Shown: one piece after another, positions 37,401 through 49,941 of the stretch
How the letters are laid out: each line of letters opens with the position of its first letter
Numbering within the stretch: position 1 is the first letter of the stretch
DNA from: Clavelina lepadiformis
Taxonomy: Eukaryota > Chordata > Ascidiacea > Aplousobranchia > Clavelinidae
Assembly (NCBI RefSeq): GCF_947623445.1
Contig: NC_135243.1
Location: 4,838,501 to 4,902,500, forward strand
Direction: 5' to 3'
Length of the DNA stretch: 64,000 nt
Translations under genes and position numbers: made by a program
Notes under the pieces: model-generated
Told to the model about the DNA's origin: nothing
The model's database searches: none
Seen by the model: only the letters and a program-made list of their open reading frames with translations

Positions 37401-40400
37401 ACTTGACTGTCTCGGATGACGAGCCAGAAAGCCATGACATCACACTACATGAAGGTCGTAATATTTATATTTTATTCGTAACTAAATAACTGGTCAACTA
37501 TCACCAGTAAATTTATGATGTAACAAACTTGCAAAACATTTCTTCTTTGATGAAGAACTAATACTTTCAACGAAATCTTATTGTCAAAATATTTGGGGCT
37601 TTTAACATATTTAACTGCCTGTAGTGAAGCATATTATAATGTAGAACTTATTCTTTTATCAGGTCAATGGTTTATTTATGCTCGTTACCTTCCTTTAAAT
37701 TATTTAATTAATTTTTTAATTTTAGTTATTTTTCATTAATTTAATTATTTATTATTTAATTTTAAATATTTTAATTTTAATTTAATTGTCTTTCAGATCC
37801 AGTGTTGCCTTTTCGCTACCATTGCTGCACCTCGGTAGGAATTCATTCCATAGCGATGCCGTGGATAGATAAATTGGGTGCTTTTGTGAATGCCGATGAT
37901 GAAAATAAAGAAGTACTGTCTGACCTTGCACAGGTGAAGTACAGTGAGAAGGAATTCTTGGAGTATAAACAAACAGTGAACAGAATGGAGTGTTTTGTGT
38001 CCTGGTTGTGCTATTATAAAGATACTTTGGCATTGGCGTAGCCCAGAGGTCGGCAACCTGCGGCTCCGGAGCCGCATGCGGCTCTTTCAGCCCTCTGCTC
38101 TGGCTCCCGTGACTTTAAACACTGCGAGCTTAGGCAATACAAAAAATTTGTTGTAAATTAATAACGACTCTATAGTTTAAACTAGTTTTGTTGAAAATTA
38201 TGACTTACAAATCCGTTTTGTATGTTTTTTCATTAAGATCTAATGCTTTTATCTTGCTAAGGAAAAAACCCTTCAGGACTGTTTGGAATAATGGCGGCTC
38301 ATCACGGCTTACAATGCATGTATGCGGACAGATTCTGATTTGCCCGCCCCCCTCTGTGAAACGATAAAGAGCATATTGTTACGTGTTTACCGCACAATTA
38401 ATGTTAGCATTATCTTATACCTGGCAGTGTCACGATGCAGTGTGTAGTAGCCAGTAGCATTTTGTAAACAGTTTAAAAGTGTCAGATACTCTTTGTTAAA
38501 TATGTAAATCGCCATTAGTTATTTATCAGTAACTTTTGCAAATTTGCCAAATTATTGCCAGTAGGGTATACCAGAGTGATCTTTAATAGTAAGCCTAGTT
38601 TCCGTAGTCTAGAGCAGCATCTAATTGAAAATCTTATAGGTAATAAAGAGTTTAGAAGCGATATTACAACAAAACAGTATAGTCTTGTATCGATTAATAA
38701 TTAATTAGCAATGGAAAAGTGTAAGAAGAGAAAAGTTGCGGACGAAAAAAGAATGTTCAACCCCTCATGGACAGATTCATTTGCTTTCATTGCTAGCAAA
38801 ACTGGCTTGCCGGTATGTTTGTTAGGTGATGAGGAATTAGCAAACAACAAAAAATCAAACGTTGAAAGACATTTTCTGAATAAGCACAACACAATGTCTT
38901 TGCAGAAAAATATCCTGCTGGAGATCAGCGAAAAAAAGCAGTTTTAGAACTGCGGCGGAGAGCCAATCAAAGCAAAACTTTTTTCAGTAAGTGGATGAAC
39001 TCATCCACATCAAGCACTTCTGCTAGTTTTATAGCGGCTCGAGAGATAGCCTGTCATGGAAAGCCATTTACAGATGGAGAATATTTAAAAGAGACATATA
39101 TCAAAATATCAGAACATCTATTCTCAGACTTTAAAAACAAGAATAAAATCATTCAGAAAATCAAAGACATGCCCCTCTCAGCAAAAACTGTCAAAGACAG
39201 ATCTATTAGAATGGCAGCCAACATCAGTTCTCAACAAATTTCGGATATCAATTCAGCCCCAGGATACTCTATTGCTTGTGATGGTTCAAAAGATATCAGT
39301 GATGTTGAGAAAATATCGCTGTTTTGCAGATACGTAAATTCTACTGGATTAAAGGAAGAATTGATTGAAATAATACCACTAAAAGGCCAGACGCGAGGTG
39401 AAGACATCTGTGGGGCAGTTTTAGACTGTCTCAAAACAAATGAAATAAACACAACTCACTTGGTTTCGGTCGCTACTGATGGAGCACCAAATATGGTAGG
39501 AACGCAGCAGGGGTTTGTGAGTTTACTTCAGAAGTCATTGGATAGAAATCTGTTGACGTTTCACTGTATGTTACATCAGGAGGCATTGTGCGCTCAAACA
39601 TTTTCCCCGGGAGTGCAATGAAATGATGAATCTCGTCATTCGAGTAGTAAATAAAATAATTGCACAAGGATTAAACCACCGACAGTTTCGTTCATTATTA
39701 GATGAACTTGATAGCACATATCCAGATCTGCGGCTACACAACAAAGTTCGATGGCTGTCCCGAGGGGAGGTACTGAAAGATTTGCTGTGAGTTTGGAACA
39801 CGTAAAAACGTTTTTAAAAACAAAGGGCTCTCTTTTCCTGAATTGGATCAGCCAGATTGGGTAGAAAAGTTGCATTTCATGGTGGATATGACATCGCACC
39901 TCAACACGTTAAACAAAAGCCTGCAAGGAAAAGGTAGCACAACCCTGCAGATGCTGGAGGCGGTTTTGGCTTTTGAGCGCAAGATGACAGTGTTTGCCAG
40001 AGATGTACAGAGAGGTACACTACTTCACTTTCCCTTTCTAAAAGAGTTCAAAGAAGCACACAACCAGTTAAATTTTGTTTACTTTCAGCAAGCTATCATC
40101 GATATGCAAACTGTGTTTCAACAACGATTCTGTGATTTCAGGAAGGAAAAAGATACGTTATCCTTCCCTATTACACCTCTGGAAATCGATCCATTACTGC
40201 TGAATATGACTGCATTCACAGCTGTAAGTCAAGCTACTCTTGAGCTTGAACTGGCCGATATAGCTGACAAGGATGTGTGGGTATCTAAGTTCCGAAGCTT
40301 GAGAGCTGACCTTGAAGATCTTGCTCGCCAGAAGGCCACGCTTCGTCAAAACCACAAATGGAGTGACCTTGAAAAGCTTCAAAAACCAGACAAGCTCGTG

Positions 40401-43400
40401 TTCGATACGTGGAATGCCATACCTGACTCTTACATGAACATGAAAAAATATGCATTTGGAGTTCTGTCGATATTTGGATCAACATATTTATGCGAACAAA
40501 GCTTTTCGGTCATGAATTACTTAAAAAATAAACAACGCTCACGCCTAACAGATGAGAGCTTGCAGTCCCAGATGAAACTCAAAGTGTCATCTTATCAAGC
40601 TAATGTAGATGTGTTGTGCAGTGAAATTCAGAAGCAAATATCGCATTAGCTGGGTGGAATAAATGATTGTTTGAAAGTGTTGTGTTTAATAGTCGGGTTT
40701 TGTTTGTTGAAATTACAGAATATTAGCATGTACAAAGCAAAAATTTTAAGAAATTCTGCATGAAGTGTAGGCTATAATTACCTTTTGTTTTAGTGGCCAA
40801 CTCGACAGTTACATGTTATGGCTCCGAGTAGGTCTAAATTTAAATGAACTTGGGAACATTGGCTCTTTTAATGCTAAAGGTTGCCGACCTCTGGCGTAGC
40901 CTAAACAAGGAAATATGCTTTGAAATACTCAATTCTTGAATATATCAAACCAGTGTGGACAGTTACACAAATATTTCAGCCACATTCGATGAACATTCTG
41001 CATCGAGTTCTAGGTGCAATGCAAGCACTTGTCAGTTTATGAGTCTCGTTCTAACAATTTCAGGGTGATCCATGTGTTGTGGAACATGTACTTTGTACCA
41101 AACCCACTCTGTCATCACCTGATTGTAATATCATTGGGTTGACTGTGGCAGCTGATCCTATGTTCGGACCATCACTTATCTGTCTAACAGACGATTGCCA
41201 TTGCTCAGCTGTTCCACTGTTGTAAGTTTATTTATCTTTATCTTTGGCGTTGTCTTTACAATAATGGTGTATTTTTGAGATGTGGTTATCTGGTGAATGT
41301 GTTTAGTAAATGCTGCCGCTTTTTTCTAAATTTTTCTATCAGAAAAAAATGTTATTTGAACTTCAACTGATTAATTTTAACTTGTTTACAAAGTTGCTTT
41401 TGTAAAGGAATGCACTGGACTGTACAGCGTGTGTTTTTGCTCTAGATTACTGCTTATTATTTTTGTAAGTGTGTATTTTTGCCCCTTCTTTTGATTTCTG
41501 CTCAATATTTTCATCAACAGAAGCACATTCAGGCCATCATCTCCCCCTCTGATGTCGTACATCGAAGACGATACCTTGAGTACCTCACCCCTGAAGAAAT
41601 TGTCAGAGACTAACTTTGTTGACCATATAAGGTCATTATTAAAACGAGATGCATCTCAGCCAATAATCAGGTAAACAATGATCATGTCTTTTAAACAACT
41701 TACAAACTTTTGGCAAGATTCTTGTGTAGTATTAAAACTTGTTTTTGTCACATGTCATGTATTTATGTGCAGGTTGCAGCCACAAAGCACACCTTTCGGC
41801 ATTTTTTTAAGATAAAAACCTTAGTTTTATTGAAGAAACATTGTCTTGCCATTTTTAAGTAAACTACACGGTTCAAATAGAGATAAAATGGCATGTCTAC
41901 ATTATATGCCTTGAGCATATTCTTTTAAAACTGTGGGCAATTTTTAACTCACAACCCTTATAATTATATTGATCTTTTACAATATAGAGCTGGCGCATGG
42001 AATGATGAAGCAAATGACCGAGAATGTTTACAGTTGCTGACACGAGCCACACAAGTCTTTCGAGATGAATATATTTTGAAGCAGAAACTTGCCAGGGATG
42101 CGATTTCGAAACGTGTCATGCTCTTAAACGAACAGAAAGGGCAACAATTAGAAGATTTACAGGAACTGAACGACACGAAGTAAGAACTTTAAGAGATACT
42201 TTCTGAGATATATCTTAGTAATATGATGCCACATCGATGATTCTTGTTAATAATGCCACTTACTGTTCCATACGCTACGATTTCAAAATACGTTTTGTGT
42301 CTACGTCACCGCAATAGCTAGTTATTTAGAACATGTCTTATTTAGTTTAGCAATTACCTATCATTTAACTGGATTGATAAGCATTCCAATATGGCGATAT
42401 CCACCTTCAAATTTCAACCTTCGTTTTTGACACAGGGCGTCCATTACAACCAACGCTGAGCAAATCGCAAATGATTACGAAGACTGCCAGGAACGACAAC
42501 AGGTCTTACTCGAACGTCTAGAACTTGTTGTGAAGCGAGTTAAGGAAAGTGACCCTTACTTGTCAAAGGTAAGGTCTTATTGATAGATGTGCAGCGATCT
42601 CTGGTTAGTGAGATCACGTGTCTGCATCAATAAACTCTGCTTCACCTGACTTCCATGAAGGCTACGTGTCCCTCTCTGCCAACACAAATTGCACACAAAC
42701 AGTCGTTAAAATCGCAATTAAAACCTTTACTCAAACTCGTGAAACATAGAACATTCTATGACATCCTGCCGGCACAAGCATTTATAAAGTACACCCAATG
42801 GCAATTATATGTGAGTAATATGTGAGAAATCCGAAAAGTTAAAGGGATAATGCTATGGTGCATGACTGTGTGGCATTAGCCGCCACAGACGAATGCTCAT
42901 TCCGTCGTCATGCTGACAGTGGACTTGCTAGAAATCGTATTGTTCTCGGCAATTGTATATTATCTTGATTATAGTCAAAAGATGTGTGTGAAAATGTACA
43001 CAATTCATCTCCATTGACTGCAGCGTGTAGCAAGACACCTTTCATTAAATTGTGTTTGTTATCGCATCTCGAGGAATACCTTAATAACAAATTTGTTGTT
43101 TACCCGGTTTCTTTTAAGGTTTGACTTTGACGACCGCTAAGAAATATTAACAGACCTCGAAAGAATTTTTGAGGCCACCACTTTAAAAAAGACTAAATGC
43201 TGGTTTTCTGCTGCTGTAGAAATTGAAGCAATAATTCCGAAAAACAAACTAAATTTTCTTGGTAATTTATCCTCCAGGCTGAAGTTAGTATGGGGAAGGA
43301 GTTGAAGTCCTTATCGAGCAAACTCCGCCAACTGGACAACAACATCAAGCAGCTGAAGATCAAACAGGAATACCAGGAGAAGAAGCAAGAGAAAGGATCA

Positions 43401-43689
43401 GGATTGAGGAAGAACTTCCCACCAGGGGGCAGCATCGCGAGCATGTCGTTGCAGACGGAGAAATTCAAACAAATTATCTTGGAGGAGTAAGTCGATGTTG
43501 TCGATCTGTTGTTCTTAAATTGTGTCGTAAATTTTGGACAGTGACTGAGTACAAGATAGTTCTTGAGCAATAATTCTGGCAAATGTTGTATTTTATCTTT
43601 AACTTAATCAATGAATATAATGCAGAGGTGAAAAAATCAGTGAATTGATCAAGAAACTCAACAACATGAACGTTCAAGTCGGATTATGA
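34423..43689 (+). CDS. NUP88: nucleoporin NUP88
   Basis: NUP88 is a cytoplasmic-face nuclear pore subunit that works with NUP214 and NUP98 in export complex docking. Thirteen coding exons close in phase to 739 aa plus TGA (human about 741): 34423-34644, 34918-35087, 35390-35623, 36300-36485, 36821-37028, 37298-37454, 37797-37933, 41064-41221, 41521-41670, 41988-42179, 42436-42568, 43278-43486 and 43626-43689. Family signatures in order are the GGNLFVWDD strand, [64 protein letters not shown] and a short [12 protein letters not shown] end. The first two thirds should form the beta-propeller; residues from about 590 on are Lys/Glu/Gln-rich coiled coil. The start fits because the first exon leads straight into the conserved strand, although an upstream non-coding exon is likely (acceptor-like TTAG just before). 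Intron 3 carries a MITE and intron 7 a full hAT element. Confidence 0.96.
35764..36090 (+). mobile_element. hAT MITE, 327 bp, copy A (NUP88 intron 3)
   Basis: It starts CAGGGGTCGGGAACC and ends GGTTCCCGACCTCTG, nearly perfect inverted ends. The flanks are an exact 8-bp duplication CTCTAAAG (35756-35763 and 36091-36098). It has no coding capacity. A second copy of identical length lies in opposite orientation at 45342-45668. The ends differ by about one base from those of the hAT transposon at 38044-40893. Confidence 0.95.
38044..40893 (+). mobile_element. hAT-family DNA transposon, 2850 bp, in NUP88 intron 7
   Basis: The ends are perfect 16-bp inverted repeats: CAGAGGTCGGCAACCT on the left and its reverse complement on the right. 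The target duplication is an exact 8 bp, GCGTAGCC, at 38036-38043 and 40894-40901, the hAT hallmark. It is inserted 110 bases after the exon 7 donor of NUP88, in the same orientation, and makes most of the 3130-bp intron. It carries one transposase gene, now broken (38711-40649). A GGCTC-rich palindrome follows the left end. Confidence 0.97.
38711..40649 (+). pseudogene. hAT transposase, frameshifted
   Basis: Three segments in three reading frames together cover a hAT transposase of the GTF2IRD2/ZBED-related group, an RNase H-like enzyme that would cut and paste the element. Segment 1 (38711-38947) has the N-terminal zinc-finger-like region (PVCLLGDEE, then VERHFLNKH). Segment 2 (38995-39621) holds the first catalytic block ([35 protein letters not shown]). 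A damaged stretch with several stops (39622-39842) still shows [10 protein letters not shown]. Segment 3 (39843-40649) ends with the hAT dimerisation region ([20 protein letters not shown]). At least two frame changes and internal stops make it non-functional. The inverted ends remain perfect, so it could still be mobilised in trans. Confidence 0.93.
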
Positions 43690-45056
43690 TGTCACAATAG
43701 AAGTAAATCCTAATATTTATTTCCACAACTTTCGACAAAAATTATTGTTTTATTCTCTCATTCTGCTGGATGCAAGGAATGTTTGGTTGAGCCATCATGC
43801 TGAGGCGTTATAAACCAAACTATTTTGTACTGTTGGTTTTCTATACTTTTCTATTAAAGCAATCATTTCGTGTTTTTTGGTGTCGATTTTGGTTTTTATA
43901 TCTCAGTCGTCCGCAGTTCAAGCGCATTGGTATGTTGTTAACAACAACGTTTGTGGCTTGCAGATACCCATTTTTTCAATATGTACCTTTGCACTCAGTT
44001 TGTAAACTCTGAGAATGGCTCATACAGCTTGAACTTGTTTAAAACTTTATTTTATAGGAAAGCTTGAAAATTATTCAAAATTTCGTTTTCTTCTACAAGA
44101 AACGCAAATGGTAACAAGCAGAGAAGAAGTATTTTATGTAACAAAACGATTATACGTAACCCATGTTCTGTTTACAGAGATAAATTCGTTGGTGTCTCTA
44201 TTATAGAAACAATGTGCTTCAAAATTGTCTAGCCTTCCTTTTCCTGGAAGTGAGCTTAGCAGAAGGCAGTGGAGATTTGTCTGCTATCAAAACCCTCAGA
44301 GGTCTGTTTTGGCCCAACGCTATGCTTCGCATAAAACAATTTTTTCTTTAAAATCTCAAAACCAAAAACTCCCACTGTTTCTGATCAATAAATAGGCGTT
44401 TCCCTACAAATGATTTAGCAACTTCACTTGAACTTTAGTAGCCAACTCCAACTTTCACTTGACTTTCATTATATCAACATCCTCCAAAATATATTCTCTT
44501 CGCTCAATACTTTGTGCAAAATCAAGTCTGTCTGGTTTTTCGACAGAAACGTTTTCTTGACTTTCGTCATGATTTAACAAACGGATGGTGGCGCTAACGA
44601 TTTTCGTTTTCGAGAAAAGTGAGAGGTCTAATTTGCTCCGCTTTCCCCTTACATGCACCTTAACAACGCATGGGATTTTTTGTATAGTAAACATAATCAC
44701 TGCTGTAGTGATTGTATGTAGGAACCTTACAGCTTGTAAGGCTCTAGAATCTAGATAATACGTGTCAAACTCGCGGTGACCCGCTTTACAATAAAACTTG
44801 GCCCGCAATGTTATTTTATACATTGAGCTATTTCCGGCCCACGAGATCATTGTACAGTATAACTTACTTTTTTCAAGCAAGAAACAAAATTATAACAATT
44901 CGCACAATGCATCAGCACAACAGTTGTCCCACTATACGATAGAATAAATAAGTTTATTCTAACATTTGTAATCTGGGATACTTTTTTCTTTATTGTTTGT
45001 TAATTTTTTAATGCTTTTGTAAGGAGATGAATGAAACATAATGACGTAAGAGAACT
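43690..45056. other. no gene seen downstream of NUP88
   Basis: This includes the NUP88 3' UTR. An ATTAAA at 43853-43858 is a possible polyadenylation signal. Around 44765-44860 the minus strand contains GGCCCAC- and GGCCCGC-type motifs typical of hAT-derived MITEs, but no clear ends or duplication were found. Confidence 0.5.
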
Positions 45057-45251
45057 GTGATGTTTATGGACAATTAATTAACCTAATTAATTCTATACTC
45101 CAGTGCACATACCGGAAGCCAATTCTTAGCGTGAGACCGACCGACCAGATCACTCTACATAAGCAGTGCTAGAGCGCGGTTCGGTTAAATCTCTGCTCGT
45201 TCTTACCCTATGTTACCTGACGATTTTACGTGATCAATACATTATATTACA
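45057..45251. mobile_element. candidate solo LTR, 195 bp
   Basis: The block begins TGTGATG and ends ATTACA (TG...CA), and is bracketed by an exact 5-bp duplication AGAAC at 45052-45056 and 45252-45256. These are the marks of an LTR retrotransposon that recombined down to one LTR. Its sequence does not match the Gypsy LTRs at 51879 and 56771. Orientation cannot be set. Confidence 0.6.
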
Positions 45252-45341
45252 AGAACAATAATCAAAAATAGCCTAGTCAAAAATCGTCAAAAACATCAAA
45301 AATTTGGTGTTGTTTTGCTGCCTGTTGCTATTCATGTAGGG

Positions 45342-45668
45342 CAGAGGTCGGGAACCTATGGCTCGCGAGCCAGATGTGGCTCTTTTGATGACGACATCTG
45401 GCTCGCAGATAAATCTGAGCTGGCATTTCTTAGCACAATTGTTACGAATAAAACCCTTTCTGTGATTGTAAGTCGCATTAACAGTAAGAATCAGGTTATT
45501 AAAGAATAAATTCAGACATTTACCGTTGTCTAAAATTGTTGGTTTTACTTCAAAATGCACACGTTAGTTGCACTAAGTGTTGAAAAATATTATATGGCTC
45601 TCATGGAAATACAATTAAAAATATGTAGCTTTCATGGCTTCCTTAGCCAAAAAGGTTCCCGACCCCTG
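45342..45668 (-). mobile_element. hAT MITE, 327 bp, copy B
   Basis: This is a second copy of the element at 35764-36090, in reverse orientation and of the same length. The ends are CAGAGGTCGGGAACC and GGTTCCCGACCCCTG. The 8-bp duplication ATGTAGGG is exact (45334-45341 and 45669-45676). That target contains the TA target site and the first three bases of the large pogo-like element, so this MITE landed after the pogo insertion. Confidence 0.95.
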
Positions 45669-47457
45669 ATGTAGGGGAAGGTGGTGTAAAGCGGACCAAC
45701 GGGGTAAAGTGGCACACCCCTCTTATTTTCTTAATAAAGTTTTTTAACCGCGCGGATACCACTAAGTTTAGTGAAGCATGACATAACGTGGTTGCACCAT
45801 AGATATCTTATATATAATAACTAGATATCCAACTACCTTGCGCTTGCGCTTTAAGAAGTGAAGCCAGTATGGGTCTGCCATTTTGTCAACATATGCGACC
45901 AGAAACGCTCTTGCGCATATGTGTGGAATGGAACATATGAAAGGATTATGTGAGATTGGCAAGTAGTAATAAAATGGAAAGACGTTTTTTATGATGCAGA
46001 CGATGCTAACCATTATTCCTAAAGCTCAATTGCGTATTTAAAGGGTGTTTAATGTTTAAATAGCCTAGAATGATAGTGGAACCGGCCTTAGGGTATCAGT
46101 TTGTGCTAATGGTAGGATGTTTCTGGCGATAAGCTGTTGGAAATAGTTTTTTTTTTTTGACCGACCATCATGAAGTTTTAAATGTTCTTCAATAAAAAAT
46201 ATTTTACTTGCTGATATTGGCCTAGATTTCTAGGCTACCGGCTATTTGCAAAAATGTCATGGTGGTGTAAGCTTATGACAAATTTTAATTCGCTTGTGTA
46301 TTACTTGTGTGAAGTATTACACAACAAACATATCTGTCATAAAGACCGCGTATGCTGGCGGTAATTGTTAGAATATGAGCGAGGACGATTGATGGTTGAT
46401 AACTTGTTTACTTCTGCTTCGATGGTATGAGTTCTCATTACGGCGTGCTTATGCTGTGAGTTCCTTAATTCTGTCTATACAAATTACAAAATAATAAAGT
46501 TCCCATTTTTATTTATTATCAGACACGAAGGCTTTCACCTTCAGCCAAAGCTTAGTAACAAGTGAAATCAATCACGTTCAATTTTTCTCAGGCTGTAAAA
46601 ATTGAACATTCTGGTGTAAAGTTTTGATACTGACATTCCTTGTGTATGCTATGTTTCAACATGGAGGCATAATTTCAACAACAAAAGGTGCTAAACTTTT
46701 GATTGAATTCTTTAATAAAACGGTGAGCTTTGGGACTTGTCTGCTGCAGAGTTTTTCTTCCTTTGGGACAATTATCCATAGTGATGCAATAAATCAATGA
46801 CATTCTTCATTACTTTACTTCAATGACCAACGTGTGAAACGTTTTGTTCAACCAGCAGTAGGCCTATTCTGTGAATTTCGTTTTTCTTATCAGTTTTAAG
46901 GAAAAGCTAGGAAGTGGCCGTTTCTGATAGACAACAAAGCAAAGAAATTCACAGTTTATACAAAACTTGTACATTTTGAAAGGGATTGTATTGTGATACA
47001 GATAAACATTATTTTAGGCAGACAGGCAGTTTGTGTGTAGCTGATTTTATCTTAATTTGCCCTTGAAAAATTGAAATCCAGGATTTTCCCACCTTGTATA
47101 GCAACTACTGCATAAGTAATGGGAAATGATTAGGATGCTGGACTATTGCTGTTCACAATAGCATTCGGATCTTCTTACAGGGCCAACTTTAATCTCACCA
47201 CACTGACTAAAAAATTGGTAAATTCTTTAAATTTATTTAATGCTACTACTTGATACTTTCTTAAAGTTTTGGAATTATCAACAGTTTGTGTGGTGGGATT
47301 ACTTAAGTGTAAGTACTAATTATATTCCTGAGTTTTCTTTCAAAGAATGTTGTGGCAGATCAACATTATGTCAAGAACACCCAGATCTCGTTCGCAAATG
47401 CAAGCATGTTGCACATTATAACACTCATCATCTCATTTTAGAAATATTTATTTCATA

Positions 47458-49941
47458 ATGGTTACTTGTTCGGCATATAACTGTACTAATCGATCTGGAA
47501 AAACAAATATTGATAAGATATCATTCCATAGATTTCCGCTATCAAACCAAGATCTTTGCAAAAAATGGATAGTCGCAATGAAGAGAGACAAATTTAAGCC
47601 AACAAAAATCAGTGTACTTTGTGGAAAACATTTCAAGGCAAGTGATTTTCTTGAAGGAGCAAATAAACGCAATTATCAGCGTGTACGACAATGTCTAAAA
47701 AACGATGCAGTACCTTCTGTTTTTTCTTTTCCATCCCATCTCTGTGCCCCACCACATTTATCCCGTAAAAGAAAACAAAGGGCTAGCATTGTTATTAGCT
47801 CAATGAAAAAAAGCAAGGCATCAGAAGACAAAAAAAGCATGCAAGCAGTTACGTCCAGTTGTGTTGCACAGGAACACAATTACTCAGCATCGGTAGTACT
47901 GACACCAACGAAATCTCACTTGCGCAAGAAAATTAAAATTTTAAGGCAAAAAATACGACGTTCTGACAAGAAGGTACAATCACTAAAAGCAATTATTGAC
48001 AATCTGATATCTAGCAGTTACATATCAGAAGAAGCAAGCACAATGCTAGCCAACAACTTTTCCGGCATCACAAAAGAACTGTTTAGATCTCAATTGATTA
48101 ACAATGGACGTAATTCCAAAGGTCACCGTTACAATGATGAAATCAAAAAATTTGCTTCCACACTTCACTTCTATTCTCCAAAAGCTTATGATTACTTAAG
48201 ACGATCATTTTCTTTGCCAGCACCAAGCTCTTTGGCAGACTAGGCATCATCAGTCAATTGTGAACCTGGTTTTTTTATTGATGTTTTCAGTCACCTGCAA
48301 AAAAAGGCCAATACTGACAAAACATACTCAGACTGTGCACTAATGTGCGACGCAATGCACATCAGGTCACATACACCTTTTAACAAGTTTACTAGAAAAT
48401 ATGAAGGTTTTGTAAACTATGGGGAAGGCATACTTCCTTTTGATACGGAAGCTGCTGCAAGTGAAGCACTGGTTTTCATGCTAGTTGGACTACAAGGCTG
48501 CTGGAAATATCCAGTTGGATATGTTTTATGTAACAAGATGACAGCAACTGATTTAAAGTTGCTCATTTTCAAAGCAATTGAAATAGCATCATCAAATGGC
48601 TTAAATATTGTTTCCGTTACCTGTGATGGTGGCAGTGTAAATTTGCAAGCTATGTGTCAAGCTGGTTGCAAGATAGGGCAATCTGTGGCAGAAATTGACG
48701 GCGCTTTTAGACATCCAAGCAAAGAAGACCCCATTTACTTTATGCCAGATCCTTGCCATATGCTCAAACTAGCTCGAAATGCTTTGGCTGACTTGGGCAT
48801 CATCCATGATGGAGAAAAACAACCTATAAAATGGAAGCATATCAGCAATTTACACAAAATTCAGCAGGAAGAAGGCCTTAAATTTGGCAATTCATTATCA
48901 GTCAGCCACATTGAATTTCAAAAACACAAAATGACGGTGAAATTTGCAGCCCAGACAATTAGTAGTTCGGTTGCTGATGCTATTGAATTTTTGATGAAAT
49001 ATGGTCATTCTGAATTTAAAGACGCCATTGGAACGATCCATTTTATCAGGGTCATTGACCAATTGTTTGATGTTTTAAATATTAGAAACCCATATGGAAA
49101 AGGTTTCAAGAAACCTTTGAAGCTTTCTGACAGAATGAGATGGGAAAGTGTGCTTCGCAACTCAATCACTTACCTATCTCAGTTAACTGTAAATGGAGTT
49201 CCTCTCTTAGCACACCGAAGGAAAACATTTGCTGTGGGATTCATCCTTGCTTTATCGTCTGTACGTAAAATTGCCATGCAGCTCCTAGCACGACCACAAA
49301 ATTCACTTCAGTATCTTCTAACATATAAAATGTCTCAAGATCATCTAGAGCTTCTATTTGCATGTATCAGAGGCAAAAACGGATTTAATAATAATCCAAA
49401 TGTAATACAGTTTAAGTCCACTCTAAGAAAACTTTTGCTTAAAAATGCCATAACAAGTTCTAAATATGCAAACTGCATGACATTTGAAGAGTCATGTAGT
49501 CCAATTTTTTCTTTAAAGTGGAGCAAAACTAGAGCACCTTTAATAAATCATCCTCCAATGATCGACAAAGCAGAAGATAATCCTGAGATAAAAGCGTTGT
49601 GCTTAAACCTGGAATCATATAAGCTCTCAGAATACCAAGATGCTATACTTGGATACATTTCAGGCTACTTGGTCAGAAAACTGACCGATAGAATCACTCG
49701 CTCATATTGTGCTGAAGCACTTATACAAGAGAAGATTTCTCGAGATGACCACAATTACAGCACAAAAAAAAGTCTACCATACCTAGCATAAATTCAAGTC
49801 AAAGACCGAGGCGGCTTAATTACCCCATCAGCAGATGTTGTAAATGTGGTCAGACAGGCAGAGAAGCTCTTAAACCAAAACTGTGATACAAAAACACAAA
49901 ATTGGTTACCGGCAGCAATCAAACAAACTTGTTTTATTTAG
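47458..49941 (+). pseudogene. THAP9/P-element-like transposase with two in-frame stops
   Basis: One reading frame runs from ATG 47458 to TAG 49939-49941, interrupted only by TAG at 48241-48243 and TAA at 49789-49791; there is no frame change. Residues 1-95 are a THAP zinc finger: MVTCSAYNC, conserved Trp in CKKWIVAM, C-x2-H in VLCGKHF, and the closing AVPSVF box. A Lys-rich coiled coil (about 155-190) follows. After the first stop comes the P-type RNase H-like core: SVNCEPGFF, VTCDGG with an acidic catalytic candidate, DPCHMLKLARNAL, and the HLELLFACIRGKNGFNNNPN block typical of THAP9. After the second stop the DRGGLITPS motif is still recognisable. The transposase cuts and re-inserts P elements. 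The stops make it inactive unless read through or spliced around, but the rest is strikingly well preserved. Confidence 0.93.

Noticed and set aside
37690..37795. TTTTAATTA-rich tract before NUP88 exon 7
   Set aside because: Simple AT-rich intron sequence with no sign of a specific element.
44455..44880. 141-codon minus-strand open frame downstream of NUP88
   Set aside because: No domain motif or splice context; part overlaps MITE-like sequence.
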